Notes: generated from the letters alone by a model not told the origin. DNA of 64,000 nucleotides from Thunnus maccoyii (GCF_910596095.1 NC_056546.1:14451425-14515424), one strand, 5' to 3'; shown: positions 49,369 through 62,568, counted from the stretch's first letter. Program-made: numbers and translations.

Positions 49369-50007
49369 ATGAAAAGCCTTAACCATGCGATTGGAGCTGG
49401 GTGAAATTTACACAGTATACCTTTTTTCCCAGCAACCGCCATTGGATCCATCTATCCGTCTATTTGTCTTCACCCCCCAGGTCAGGTTGCAGCAGTTGCA
49501 TGCTCAGCAAAAATGCCTAGATGCTCTCTTCCCCTGCCTCCTCTTCCTGCTCTTCGTAGGGGATGGCGAGGCATTTCAAGGACAGAGTGGATATGCAGCA
49601 CTTTTAAGTATGATCCTGGTGTTTACCGAAGCCTCCTTCCCAAGAGGACGTGCCCAGCATACCTCCCAACTGACTCAACTGTTACCTTCAACATGTAGGT
49701 GCAGCAGTTCCACTCTCAACTCTTTTTTGGAATTATTATTAAGAAATGGTCCAATGGATGGATCCATACATCCATTTGTCTTCACTTTCCCGGTCAAGTC
49801 ATAGCGGCATCTACTGAAGTCTCCTCCAGTATTTATGGACACAGTATACCACCGAAATGTTTCATGTGGGACCTTCACCATGTAGGTGCAGCAGTTTGAT
49901 TCTCTCCTCCTTCTTAGTATGTTGTGGCTCCCAGCTGTTCCTCAAAGCTTCACACTCGCAAAATTAAACAGACAATCCACAAGAAGCAGTCAGATTCCTG
50001 TCCTCTA

Positions 50008-50059
50008 GGGTCGTCTTTAGCTCAGATTTACATTTTGAACTGGTACCTCTCAAACTTAA
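50008..50059 (-). pseudogene. tRNA-Pro half relic at right array edge
   Basis: Array spacer words (agacaatccacaagaagcag) lead into a degenerate 3' half of the tRNA (gggtcgtc ... ttgaactggtacctctcaaa); it stops near the anticodon and LINE sequence follows. Confidence 0.6.
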
Positions 50060-50620
50060 ATATACACTTACAGGCATGTATGGGTTGCAAGCCAAACGAC
50101 TCATTGCTCTTATATGGAAGAAAACAAATAGACCAAGCATTAAAGAATAGATCAACAAAATGGCATCATGTATGGCATTAGTGAAAATAACAATAGACAA
50201 AATGTGTTTGAGCACATCTAGAATCCTCTCATTACATTCCTTAGAAATGCAAGCATTAGAGATACCCTAACAGAGGGCAATTATCTTATAGTTTCTTAAA
50301 AATAGACGAGTATCACCTTTGAGACAAGAATGGCATTGAAAGTTCTAATATATAATTTTTATGTATTTTTTATTTTTGCTTGTGTATTTGTTTTGGTACT
50401 GCTCTGTTGCTGCTGTTTTTTGTTTTTCTGTGTGTGGGTTGATGTCACCTATTCGTCTTTTGTTAGTAATATGTTATTGCTAGTGTAATGTTTTGTCTTT
50501 GTGTTATTGGGAAGGGTCTGGAGAAGTGGGGTGGGAGGTGGAGCAACATTTTTTGTACTTTTCTTTTGTACTTATAAAGGAAAACTAATAAACATTGTTC
50601 ACAAAAAAATATCCAAACTA
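50060..50620 (+). mobile_element. L1/Tx1-type LINE 3' end, piece 3
   Basis: Reads LQAKRLIALIWKKTNRPSIKE, one stop, then INKMASCMALVKITIDKM, the usual end of fish L1/Tx1 ORF2 (AKR.IA..WK...P....W...M....LEKIT). A T/G-rich 3' UTR follows, ending ACTAATAAACATTGTTCAC and a short A run at about 50605-50612. Confidence 0.7.
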
Positions 50621-51181
50621 ATAGGCTTATAGTCATATGTCATTGATCTTTTTGGCCTCTTGGGTACTGTGAAATATTTGTGTTCCCCACGTCATTTTCT
50701 GGTCATTTTCTATCCTGGGAGCAGTGGGTCATGACCTGTCTATTTCAGAGTGGTTCATCTCTCTGTCTGCTGAGGTTGGCTGGGGTAAGCAGCTGTCTTG
50801 ACAAGGCAAGACATGGTAACCTATGGTAACCAAGGTCAGATGGAGATATGCTTTGCTTTGTGCAGACAGTCAGATTGGTCTCCTCTTAGAACGGATAGCA
50901 AGTAACTTGTGTACAGACTACATGACTTCAGTTAACTTTAATCAGCACTGTGTCTTGTTTATAGTTCAATAAGCAATAGAGGCATAGATGTGTGAAGAAT
51001 AACCTTATTTGGAAGTAGTAAGAGTAAGGATTCGGTTAAGGGTTTAAATACTCTTGTCTGGAAGTAGACTGCAGAAGTGAGTGGCATTGCACAGTGTTTC
51101 ATTTGTACTGTAACTCTGTTCTCCTCGATCAAGCTTCAGTAAGTGCTCTCACATAAAACATCCTGGTCTCCTGCCAAGTTT

Positions 51182-51331
51182 TAGGACAAAGCACACACAA
51201 GTGAAAGCACAAAAATTAAATGAAATTAAATGATCCAAATCCAGAAATGCAACAAATGTATATGTTTTGGTATGTGTTGCATTTCTGGATTTGTGTTTGT
51301 GCTTTTACTCTTGTATGTGCTTTGTCCTTAG
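51182..51331. mobile_element. Foldback (long-hairpin) element
   Basis: Outer arms AGGACAAAGCACACACAAGT and its diverged inverse ACTCTTGTATGTGCTTTGTCC; inner arms AAATCCAGAAATGCAACA and TGTTGCATTTCTGGATTT. The left arm has about 20 extra bases (aaattaaatgaaattaaatg). Total about 150 bases, no coding capacity. Confidence 0.8.
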
Positions 51332-51334
51332 GGA

Positions 51335-52060
51335 CACCATACTTGGGTGCAGCAGAAACAAAGTGTGAACACCATGGTATTAAAACACAACGCTGACACA
51401 TTATTACCCTTTAGGTTAATATGGTGAATGTTTTAGCATATGGAGCAAAATTAGTATTCATTTGTTGTCATGTTTCTGGCCCAGACTGCCCCAGACTGCA
51501 CTCCCAAGAAAAACAACAGTATAGGTGGTAAATTTAGTTGCCAAAAATGACCTTTAGTTATGTTTGAATGCCAGACGCCATCTAGCAGTTGTAGTAATTA
51601 TGACCCAGAGAAGTGATGCAATTCAAATGATGTGAATTAGGTGACAAATTTCCATATTTGGTTGGGTGGATGGATGCAGGAAACTGCTGTTCGCTTCCCG
51701 CCTCCAACTGTGTTTGTCATGTTTCTAGTCGGGACAGTTTTTTAAAAAACGTAACTACGATTGTCATGGTGTTTACTGTTGCCATGGCGACAAAAGTTGC
51801 CTAACTTTAAGGAAGTAGTAACTTTAACCCACACCACGTTTCACATCATATTAACCCAAACCATGATCTTTCCTTAACCCCGCCCAAGTGGTTTTTGTGC
51901 CTAAATCTAACCAGACCTTTGTAGCGTTGTAACACCGTGAAACATAATTATGTTTTAACAGGAATTTGTAACGGTTTTGGAAAGCTACCAACAGAGGCAG
52001 CATATTAGAAAATGGTCCTATGGGACATTTCGGAGTGCATGGTACAGTCAACCTTTTTGT
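51335..52060. repeat. Dispersed fish repeat stretch
   Basis: 51340-51465 (cttgggtgcagcagaaacaa ... gcaaaattagtattcatttg) resembles 9250-9330 in pcsk2 intron 11. 51730-52000 contains AACCCAAACCATGATCTTTC and GGTTTTTGTGCCTAAATCTA, which I recall from many percomorph genomes. Class and ends unknown. Confidence 0.45.
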
Positions 52061-52869
52061 TCTGGCCAGCTGATGAATTTAAGTATATTCACTCTCGTTT
52101 TAGTTCTGTTTTTGGTCTTCACTAACTCCTACAGTAAATATCTTGCTCTTTAGTGGCACTCAAGTATGTTCACCAGCTAGTTGCTAACTTTATCTATCCA
52201 CCATTTGGTGCTGGGCAGTTAGCTTATAGTGGGTTTATCAGAGCTGCCTGCTGCTGCCACAAAGGACACTATGAGAGCAGTGAGAGTGAACCAAAACAGT
52301 AGAGATGCCAAAGTTCAAAATTTATCAGTAAGCCCTATGTGTTATTTATATTAACGAACAAACTACGAGCTACGTCAATAATAATAATAATTAGCAGTAA
52401 ATATGATTATTATCAGGATTATTGATCTAGGGTAGTAAAGCGTCAGGCATCAGTGTATTACTAGTGTTTTTTATTTGAATAATAGATTTATGGGCATCAT
52501 TATATCTTTAAATCTTTAATTTTCTGAAAAGCCATGAATAAACCTAAAACCCATCATAATGTGTTGTTTTACAAGCTGTGATAAGTTTTATTCACCAACT
52601 GGAAAGATAAACTATGAAATTGTCTTCCTTTCCAGGGATGAAAAACAGTGATCTCTGCTATCTGCCCAGCTCCCTCTATAAATCCCAGTACAAATGAAAC
52701 ATAAACTTGCTGGGTTCATGCCAAGGTTCAGCATCAATATGAGGGGGGGCGGGGGGTTTCTTATATATTATTAATGATCTCTGGAAAAACAATCCACCAT
52801 CGCAGCCTGAAGCAGTGCAGTTCTCACACAGCTTTCCTTGCAAACAGCGATGGAGGTGCAGCGTGAGCA

Positions 52870-53070
52870 ATGGTACCACCTGCTTTGTTATTCAAAGCAT
52901 ATTCCGAATATAAATTTAGTTTAATTGGAAAAGAAAAACAACTGTGCGAGCATAGATTATGCATAATCACAATAATTATTTCCCTCTGTGTGTTACTTAT
53001 TTTGAGGTGAGTATTCTGTGCTGCCTAATGAATGCATCACCTAGGAGGGAATAAAAGGACATGCAAATTA
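52870..53070. promoter_or_regulatory. Candidate cis-regulatory element (SOX/POU/homeobox-type motifs)
   Basis: Within 200 bases: E-box CACCTG at 52877-52882, paired SOX-like CTTTGTTATTCAAAG at 52883-52897, palindromic POU-like GATTATGCATAATC at 52955-52968, octamer ATGCAAAT at 53061-53068 next to TTAAC. Motif clustering is suggestive only; conservation is untested. Confidence 0.3.
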
Positions 53071-56000
53071 ACAACAGAGATGAATCACATTCAATTGAGA
53101 GAGAGAGAGGATGAAAAACCCCTGATTTGATTAATTGTCACTAACTCACTTTGACTTTGAAGGAAATAGCATTTTTGCGAGAAAAACAATATATGAAAAA
53201 ATGCATCTAAAGTGACATTCCAAGTTTGACATTCTGTAACATAATTCTTTTGAGAATTGTTGTCTCGACTTACCTCACCAGTTTATAATCCTTTAAGAAA
53301 ATTTCATCATCATGGGATATCTGAACCTCACTCTATCTGCCTTTCTTTATACTGTAAGGGTCCTTGCTTTGCTGCTAATAAATCATGTCCTAACATGATA
53401 GCAACAAGCTGCAATAATTTGATTGTTGTCACTGTAGCATTGTCATATTGGAAATTTAGAAAATGTGTTTTGACCCTGAGTTTTAGGTAGAAACATTGTT
53501 TGAGTCGTATTCTGAGCAGAACTGTTTTGCCAGCAGCTCCTGCTCTGTGATATAATCGGATGATTTGTCAAAAGCACAACAGTAATCAGCTAAATTATAT
53601 TAGCAGGTGCTTACTTTACAGTAAGTTTTAAACGTGGGGATTCATCATTCTCATCTCTGAGGCAAGCGTTCATGCCCAGCATGTATTCAGATATGTTGAT
53701 GTCATGACTGCAGTGGTTTAATTGCCATTACAAGTGTATCATGCCGAGTGCCCCCCAACATGCCAGAATCAAACACCTCAAACACATTTGCTGCTGATGA
53801 ATTTGATTGGACACTGTGGAAAACATTACCTCAAAGTTAATGTTTTCTAATCAAGCCTCCTGAGCTGGACCTAGTCCTTGGCTATTCACAGCACTGCCAA
53901 CTTTCCCATTTCCTTTCATACGCTCATTAAGTCGTCAGCGAAGTCAGCCACCTCCAATCTGATGTCTGAGCAATTATCAGCTTCAGTCGGGCTGTGACGT
54001 TTGACGATGCAGTGTTTAACATTGCATGTCTTTTTAGAGAGTCTGACGAGACAGCCTGACCTTTGAGGCACAACAGGGAATAATCACCATGTAACTACAG
54101 TCACTGTCACAAACCATGTTGAGCTCCATGTCCTCAGTCTGGACATACATGCACAAAAAAAAAGACTTGCTGGGAAAAGTAGCATTAGCAAGGGAGGTCA
54201 TCCTTTCTATCAGTTTCTTTTAGGTTACAGCGTTAGAACTCTCTGGTGCATTGGCTAACTCTTGATTCTTATTTTGTCAAACATCTAAATGTTGAGCCTA
54301 CAGGATAGTATCATGTCCACAAAGCTAAAAAATAAAGTTAAATAGACATTAGGAAAATTGAGAATGAAGATTAAAATGATGAACATCAGCTGTAGAAATG
54401 TGCCTGTTTTGCTAAGAGGGTAATTTCTAATGTGCCTGTGACTACAGGAAGGGCACAGACCAAGTGACCTTGGCAGGATATGATGACAATGGGGCTGTAT
54501 TGCGCAAACAGCATAAATAGCATGCACAGCAGTCTCAGTGTGTGGGCCCTGATGCTCTTTCCATTTTAACAGGACATTAGTGCTAATGGTAATGGTATCT
54601 CAGAGGTTTCCAAGCCTCTTTCCAGTACTGCCCTATATACTTGCAGCCATAGAGCATAGTCCATTAAGAAAGCAAACATGATATTTTTCATAGGTCACAC
54701 AGGGCACAGGGTAAACATGGCTATGCCACAAGCAATTAGGGACATATCGTGCTTTAGCATTTTAGTAATGCTTAAAGTTCCAACATTATCCTTTAGTAAG
54801 AGCCAGGAAGGAAGAATGAAAGAGGAGATTTTCTGGGGAAAAAGGTGAAGAGTTAACATTTCCAGCAATCTAGACACAAAGTCATTAACACGACCATGTG
54901 ACATTTAAGCATCAGTTACTGAGAACAAAGGTTACAATGGATGCAGAGAAATGCTGTGTAAAAATCAATCTATTTTACGTGTGTTCATTTCACGTGTGAA
55001 TAGGCGTGTTTTTCCACATCCCTCAACTGAAAAGGCTCTTTCTGATTACGTCCTTTGTGTGTGAACAGTGCACACGTAAGCTGCAGCAGTGACTCTCACG
55101 GAAACACAGAGTTTGACACCTTTCATCAGACTCTTAACGCAGATGTGAGAACCTGCATCGTTTGATCCAGCCTGGGATTAGTGATGGCCACAGTCTCTTT
55201 ATGGCTCAGGAACTGCATTGGCTTGACAACAGCTCAGCGATAAGCCTGCCATTCTGCCTACTGACTCTGAAGTCAGCACAGCTAATTAACAGTTCTGTCC
55301 TGTGCTGATTAATTTATTCATTGTAGCCTCATTTATTTAATTGAGTAAAGGTAAGTCATTTGCATGTACTTTAATTGTTTTCCCCTCACAACTTTACTAA
55401 CCATAACCACTCTACATTAGATATTATTAAAAAATGTTCAGTTCATTATAACTAGTCAACTGAGCAGTGGATGATATGCAATACTTCTTTCCAACACCTC
55501 CTTTACGGATCCATCAATCCATTGTAAAAACAGGCTGCGAGCAAAGTGTGTAAATAAACCCCACATTGGCCGTTCCAGGAGGGTCAATAAAACTACAAGC
55601 TGAAATGCATTTAGAGATCCTCAATGAGAATCTCATTGTTCATTCTGCCCCTGCGATTTGCAAGGATCCCCCAGCCAATCAATACAAGGACCATTAGGCT
55701 TAACAAACCTGGTTCGTCTATAAACTGCCCACAACCTCTGCAAAGCAACAACTGGGACAGCCTGCCGATCTGTAATAGCTCAGAGGTAGGTGGTTTGTGC
55801 AAAGCAGGTTGCAGTTTTACTCTGACATAGTGTATCGTGGCACACATTTGTCATTTAATACCAAAAACGTTTGACGTCTCATGTTAATGTACATATTGTG
55901 ACGCAGATAAACCTCCAACTATGTGCAGTATGCTTTCAATCTATGTGTGTGCATGTGCTCTGTTTATACCACACAGTTTGCTATAATTTGACATTCAGCA

Positions 56001-58320
56001 AATGGAGCAATACATGACCAATTTTTTCCATAATCAGAAGCTCTATTACAGCAGTTTTTTTTTTTATCACTGTCAGTCATGTTACTCTCTGGCAACAAGC
56101 TTTGGGTGGCTGCAAGACAGAGATATGGAACTTGAAAGAAACAGGAGGAAACCTAATAGACAAACCACGGCCTTATGCAGTGTGCTGACACAGTATATCA
56201 AGATTCAACATTCAAAATGATGTGCTATGCTTTAAAAAAACCCTACAATAAATAACAATTCAGTGATCAAAAGTCACTGCTCTTACTGACAGCAGAGCTA
56301 TACAGCTTGGAAGAATACATTTACTGTTTATTGTTATTCAATCATTTTTTTGGAAATGTATTGAATTTTGAGTTATTCTATTACAATGGTGTGCTAAGAA
56401 CCATTTTAGTAATGAGCCATTTAAGACAGTCTTTTCAGTTGCATAACAATGCCTTCTTGCTGTAAAATGACTACAAAACAGAAGCATTTGCAGCTCATTG
56501 CCTAATTAAACAATATTGCTACATGATTGCTACCACCAAAGTAAAAATACGTTACAGAAAATAAGGTAAATTTTGACTGCATTATATTACAGTTTGCTGT
56601 TCAGATTTCTGGAAAGTATATAGAAATGAACACAAAGTCCACAAAAGAGCACTTTGCTGTATGTTCACATACATATGTGAACAGAAACACGCACACACCG
56701 AGGAATCCTGCAACACACAATTTTGTTTCACCACTTAATTGCCTTACTTAGCCTCACTGCTTTTGTAATGGGTAATTGGTTGTCATGACAAACACTCTCA
56801 GTCTATTCATAGCTCGGAGGCTTGTGTAAAAACCCCTCTGCAAAAACATTTGAAGACAGGACGTAGGAGATTTCTGATGGAAGCTTGCCTCCACTCCAAA
56901 AGCTACAGTAGGAGAAAGGAAATGATAGCCTGTTATTTCTCTTCTGCCCAAGTTATCTGTCAGCCTGATGCAGGGAGACTCCTCAAAAAGAAAGGACAAA
57001 ACGGACCCCACCTTTTCGTTACATACAAGAAAGCAGTCATTCAGAATGACTATAAGAGCCCTAACTGCACACTTTCATGCTAAAAGGGGACTAAAGCATT
57101 CAGTCTTTAAACATCAGAAAAGAAAGAAAAATAAAATAAATAGAGTGAATCATTTTCATTAGCGTCACACTGATGTAATGCAAACGCACTGCCTCTGCTG
57201 TAATTTCAAGTGTTTTTCTTTGCGAGGTGTAGACATTGTCATGACATGTAAGCATCAAATAGGCTATAGCAGACAGCATTCTCTGAGACCTCCAGCTACT
57301 GTGTTACCTAAACACATGCGTTATTCATGTTACAATAAAGTGAATAGACAAGACTGTGAGATATCAGTGCCCTCTGAGTCACAAACATATAACTAAAGGA
57401 ATGAATGGAGGAAGGACTTTGCTGACAGCACTCAATGGTTTCATTGCTTTGACCTTGCTGAAAAAGGTAACTGGGCATGTTCAAGAAATCATCAAGGCTT
57501 TATTACACCCAGACATGATCTCCAAGGTAATGTGTTTTCTTTCTTTCTTCTACCTCTCATTTTGTCAATGTAGGTTTTATTGTTTTAATGATAAAGGATG
57601 CTGTTTATTAGCTTGCCGTACCTAGCAAACACCGAGCCTACTATCGTAACCCAGTTGATGTGTATAGAAAACCGGCAGGCTACCAGCTAAGCTAACTGTT
57701 AGAAATGTTAGAAAGTGTATTTTTTATGATTAAAAGTTCTTAAAACAGTATTAATTGAACAACATTGACATATCACCTTGTATTGGCTAAAGCTGTTGTG
57801 GCAAACATTAGCCTACACATTCAGCAGATGAAAAGCAGCATTAGTGTAAATGTGTAACATTTGACTTTACATGATCATAAATTTTGCAGATACCATTTTG
57901 CTAACAACATTGTAGCTATTTTTCCCTGATACATTTTGTTTCCTGACAATACTTTGCAAAAGAGCAAATAGACAAAACAGTGAAAGGAGTCTGACTGAAA
58001 GTAAAACTCCATCCATCCATCCTAGTGACGACAGAGACTTTTATCACTTTATTACTTAGAGCTAATAACTTGCTTGACTTTTAATTATGTATTTATCACC
58101 TAGTACATCTGTCACTAATGTGTCAAACCAGTCTCAGAATGAGCTCTCTTGATTAGCATTTTGTTAAAAATCACAGGCTAATGGCTGGACCCAGTGTCTT
58201 CATGGTATCATTCATTTCCTGCTTCCAGCTTTGTGACCTTTGAACTGCAAGAACCTCATTAGCCAAATAGAGATGGTTTAGCTGCTGTACATAAAGCAAC
58301 CCTTGCATCACGGTTGAAGG

Positions 58321-58349
58321 CCCCCCCCCCCCATCACCCACATCCATTG

Positions 58350-58389
<40 letters not shown>

Positions 58390-58390
58390 A
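58321..58390. repeat. Poly-C and (CA)n microsatellite
   Basis: A run of twelve C at 58321-58332, then CA repeats from about 58350 with a short TACACA end. Confidence 0.95.
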
Positions 58391-61300
58391 TAGGAGTAAC
58401 CTTTCCCTGAATCTTTTTGGTAACCACGGTGATGGGCAAAACAGGGGGAAAAAAGAATGAAAGGAAGTTGGTTTCCTTGTATAAGAAAGGTGAGAAGAGG
58501 GTTGTCTTGTAGAAAGAGGTTTATTCAGGTGTGAACAAAATGTAGCTGACAGTCGAGATGAGAAAGAAAAGTGGAACAACATGAAAATCATCAATATCTC
58601 AATTACATTCAGCAAATGTGACTTTCAACTCTTTTTCAGACAGTTTCCAGACATTGAGCTGATCCTTTTCCACACAAACAACAATTTTTAGGAGACATCA
58701 ACAGTGTTCATGGCAGGACTAATGTGTGCATTGATTAGCTGAGAAGGTGAATATTATATGGACTCACTGGGAACTATAGTGACATAACATAGTGAACTCT
58801 CAAACCCTCTCAAATGTGTTTTTTCTACCTCTACCAGAATAGAGCAGTAACCCTTGAGTAGTAGATACAATGGAGTCCTGAGTTGTTTAGAGGGTTGAAC
58901 ACACAAGAAATGAAACCAATGGTTTCTTTGTGTGGTTGTGTGACAGAGAAAATGGGTGGAATTACACTAGCTTGTGGAATTATATGAGTCAGAGATATAA
59001 CAGAGACACACACTCACATGCAGACAGAGAAAAGAGAGTAAGATAGACAAATACTGAAAAAGAAAAAATGTTGTTGAAGCTGCACTTTATTCTCAGCTAA
59101 TCACTTCTTTTGTTAGTTTATCCTTGAAATATGGCAGCGATGCACAAGACGTGGCCAGCTGGTGGTCAGACATTCTTGACACAAAACTAGACTGACAAAT
59201 ACTATTTGAAATGTAGGAGATATTAATCAAGTGAGAAGGACACCGTTGATCCTCAGGCTTCAGCGGTGATTGATTCATGTTGACTGATTGATTGATTTAG
59301 TTCAAACAAGCAGTGAGCTGGCATTTTCTAACACTCTTGAAGAAAATCTATGCTGACAAACTCTGTCATTTAAGCACCTTGAAGACACCATACCGATAAA
59401 GTCAGTCACTGCAGATACATACACATGTATGCTTTTGCTTCCAGTCATGCATGCATACATAAAGTACAAAGTCTTCTATCACTCCAGAGGATAAAACATT
59501 AAGTTCTCTGCCTGTCATTGTCCTAAATATCTCCTATTACCCCTTGTTATTTGCCCCCTGGACAAAAATGAGCTGCTTCATCAACAACAGCATATTTTCT
59601 CTGAGTCATCCCATGTCCGGAAACCAATATGTTTGCACTTCAAATGTTCTTCTATCCCAACACCTCATTTCTGCTCAGTTGGAGGTTATGTATTCTCTCA
59701 GAGCCAAACAGGACTCAGTTATTCTCCCAGTACAGTACTCTTAAGTGTTTTGTTTATCCAGGGACTTCTCTCTAACATAAGTTAAAATTGTCTTTTGCTG
59801 ATTATACTTTATTCTCCTCTTTTCTTGTAATTGCTTCTCATCTTTAAAAAAAATCAGCTGCAGTTGTTTGAATCAAGTCATTTGATTACTCTGATTAAGA
59901 GTTTTAGACCACATTTGTTTCACTGCATCACAACATGTTGCGTCACACAGACGTGCCAGATGTCAGTTAAGAAAACAAACAAAAAACAACTCATGTTTCC
60001 TGTCTAAAATGTCATGCTCAGATGCTAACCAGACCTGAAGCTGTTGATTTCACAGCTCTCCAGGGTGCTGTGCTGCTGGGTGTAGAGGTGTGGGTGTGAC
60101 ACCGGATGGAAAAAAAACACAAAAGTATCTACTGTAGCCTGCATTTGGCAGCTGCTCCTTTAAGCTCACACACACAGGAAAAACACACACACATCAATCT
60201 CTTCTGTCACAGTATCCCTTCTTGTCACCATGGTAACACCCTAAAGCTACAGCTGTCTGACTGAAGATTGACTTTAGACAGGAGTAACTTGCTGTGATTT
60301 GTGTATTTTGTGTATAAGCCTACTCATACGCACATACAATTGGCAATCAGCCGAAAAGATGCTGAGCTTTTCACCACTTTGGGACAAATGCTAGTAAACA
60401 CTACTTTATTTACCATGCATTTCCTCTGTTCATACTGTGTAAAGACACCAATTTCGTTCCAATATGATTATTTATTGAAACAAATGCTTCTCTTCGCTTC
60501 TCTTGTTGGCACATGTTTCTGCTTTAATATACATCTTAGATATGCCTGAGGTATGTTTTTGCTGAGTGACATTTTGCGGTAGATGTCTACATTTTAAACA
60601 GGTTTGTATTGATCCACATGGAGAAGGGGAACAGGAGATTGATCGTAATATGTGACAGCTCTATTTCCTAAACTGGTAAGCCTGCCTTTCTAAGAATGCC
60701 TCGGGTCAGACAAAAATAAACCAATGAAAATAATCAGTTTGTAGTGGCCCCACAAATCAATGCATGCAGCGGTCATGTAAGAGGCTGATGGAAGAGAAAT
60801 GCAAAGGAAGCTCTGAAGGAAACTAACTAAATCGCTGAATCTTCTTTTATCAAAATGAAACATCTTCGGGTCTGATAATCCGCCGCTGTAAATGAGGAAC
60901 ATTTGATTGAGATGTTGCATTCACCACCGTCTCTGGGTGAGTTGCTGTGATGCAGAAAGATGAGATACCGATTCAAAAACAATCAAAAAGAGATTAAAAT
61001 CATTCATTGGAAAGAGCCTTAACAGTTACAATATGTCAGGCCATGTTTAATCATGACCACTGTGCGTGTGTGTGTGGGTGGATGGGTGTGTGTGTGAGAG
61101 AGAGGGAGACTGGCAGAAAGATGTAGTCCTCATGGGCGGAAACGGAGAAACACAAAAATATACAAGACTTAGGGTGGGAAGTAGAGACTAATGAAAATAA
61201 CTCTAACATGAACCTTGTAACTTCATCACAATTAAAAGCAAAACTACAAAGGCAAAATTATGCTGACTGGCTGTAAGCAGCCTTTGTGGCTATGTTTCAC

Positions 61301-62562
61301 TTTGATATATTTCAAAGCAACATGAGACATCTAACAGAGCTCCAAAAAGGCCAAATCATGTTAACCAAAACTGCAGGTGCATGTGTCAAAAAAACAAAAC
61401 TATTATTATTACTACTAAAATTATAATGCAATCACATATGATCCACATTTGTGATGGTGGTTGCAATAATGAGTTTGATATTTAGTTTTTTGTTTTGTTT
61501 TTCTGTCCTGTTTGTGTTGCCTTCCCAACAAAAAACATCCCTGTCTCAATCATTCAAATAATTGCTGTCTCATATACAGGGGAAGTAAGCCTCATCACTT
61601 AATAAAACAAACACTGAACACTTTATTAGTCATTTGTTTTGTAGACTGCTGTAATTTTAGTTTGATGAATGTTTGAGGATTGGCCATGTCAATAAACTGA
61701 ATTAACAGAGAAACAGTTGGGAGGTGAGGAAGAAGAAATAATTGAGTCTGTGTGAAAATAAGACTGTTGCTTAGTGCATAAAAAGTCAGTTCTTAAAAAA
61801 GATATTACCATTTCCAGCTTTATCACTTTCAACCCTCCTCACGTATAAAGTGCCCACATAAAAAGAGTAATTGTCTATGTCCGTCGCCTTTCGTCTTTCT
61901 ATTTTCTGTGTGTACTGAGTACTGCTGTAGTCAATAGATTTGTTACACTTCATTTTTCAGCATTGCATCTCATCTCATTACATTTCCATCTCATTGCTGT
62001 TGCAACAGATGCCACCATAACTCAGCATTTCACCTGCACTGATGCCACACATATCTTCTCTCTCATAACCCTCAATGTGTATCAGTTAACTTGGTTTGTA
62101 CAATACAATCAGTTTGTCCATTTGTTTTTGGATGCATGTGTAAGAGAGGGGATTGGGGCATATTAATTGTCTACAAAAATTGAATATCAATGAATAAAAA
62201 TTAATAGATAACATGACTAATTAGGTATATTCGCTAATGAATGGATTTCATTAAAAAAAAAAAAAGTGTTTTGAAAAAGAGAAGATAAGCAGATCATTTA
62301 TTTCCTTGCTGCTTAATCATTAATCCTAACTTACTGTGTGCAATGCAGATAGTTTCCAAAAAAGTCTTTGATAACAGTGTCAAGAAGCCTTGACACTGCA
62401 ATAAAAAGCCACACTAGCATTACAAATTAAATTTCATAATATTGTACAACTAGAGTGGGTCTTCAACCTCTCAACAATTCATTGTGTCAAAAGTCCAAGT
62501 TGCAATAAAAACAAATTCTTATCTTTTCAAATAATCAACATTTTGCATTGACATGAAAGAGC

Positions 62563-62568
62563 TTTATT
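62563..62568 (-). terminator. Likely otor polyadenylation signal
   Basis: AATAAA on the minus strand about 265 bases past the otor stop. Confidence 0.5.

Larger units (their letters stand above)
46172..50059 (-). repeat. Tandem array of tRNA-Pro genes and relics (3.9 kb)
   Basis: Diverged units of roughly 270-650 bases each contain a minus-strand tRNA-Pro gene and spacer. Spacer words recur throughout: TTCAACATGTAGGTGCAGC (7 places including one variant), CACTTTCCCGGTCAAGTCGC, GAGCTGGGTGAAATTTACAC and ACCACTGTTGGATCCATCC. 46430-46793 and 47065-47438 are nearly identical, with a close third copy at 48895-49296. Six units have intact-looking tRNAs, the others relics. Both array ends break inside the anticodon region of a tRNA relic. 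Confidence 0.9.
50621..62562. other. Intergenic, 12 kb, no host gene recognised
   Basis: Holds a foldback element at 51182-51331, dispersed repeat sequence to about 52060, a candidate enhancer at 52870-53070, a C run plus CA microsatellite at 58321-58390 and a GT-rich tract near 61066-61100. Elsewhere AT-rich sequence with no coding similarity. Confidence 0.55.

Noticed and set aside
49385-49804. 139-codon frame inside the tRNA array
   Set aside because: It is built from array spacer words that recur in other frames and units; no resemblance to a protein family.
46172-50059. Regularly repeated words suggesting a CRISPR-like array
   Set aside because: The repeats are tRNA-Pro genes and their spacers; unit lengths and divergence do not fit CRISPR, and the genome is vertebrate.
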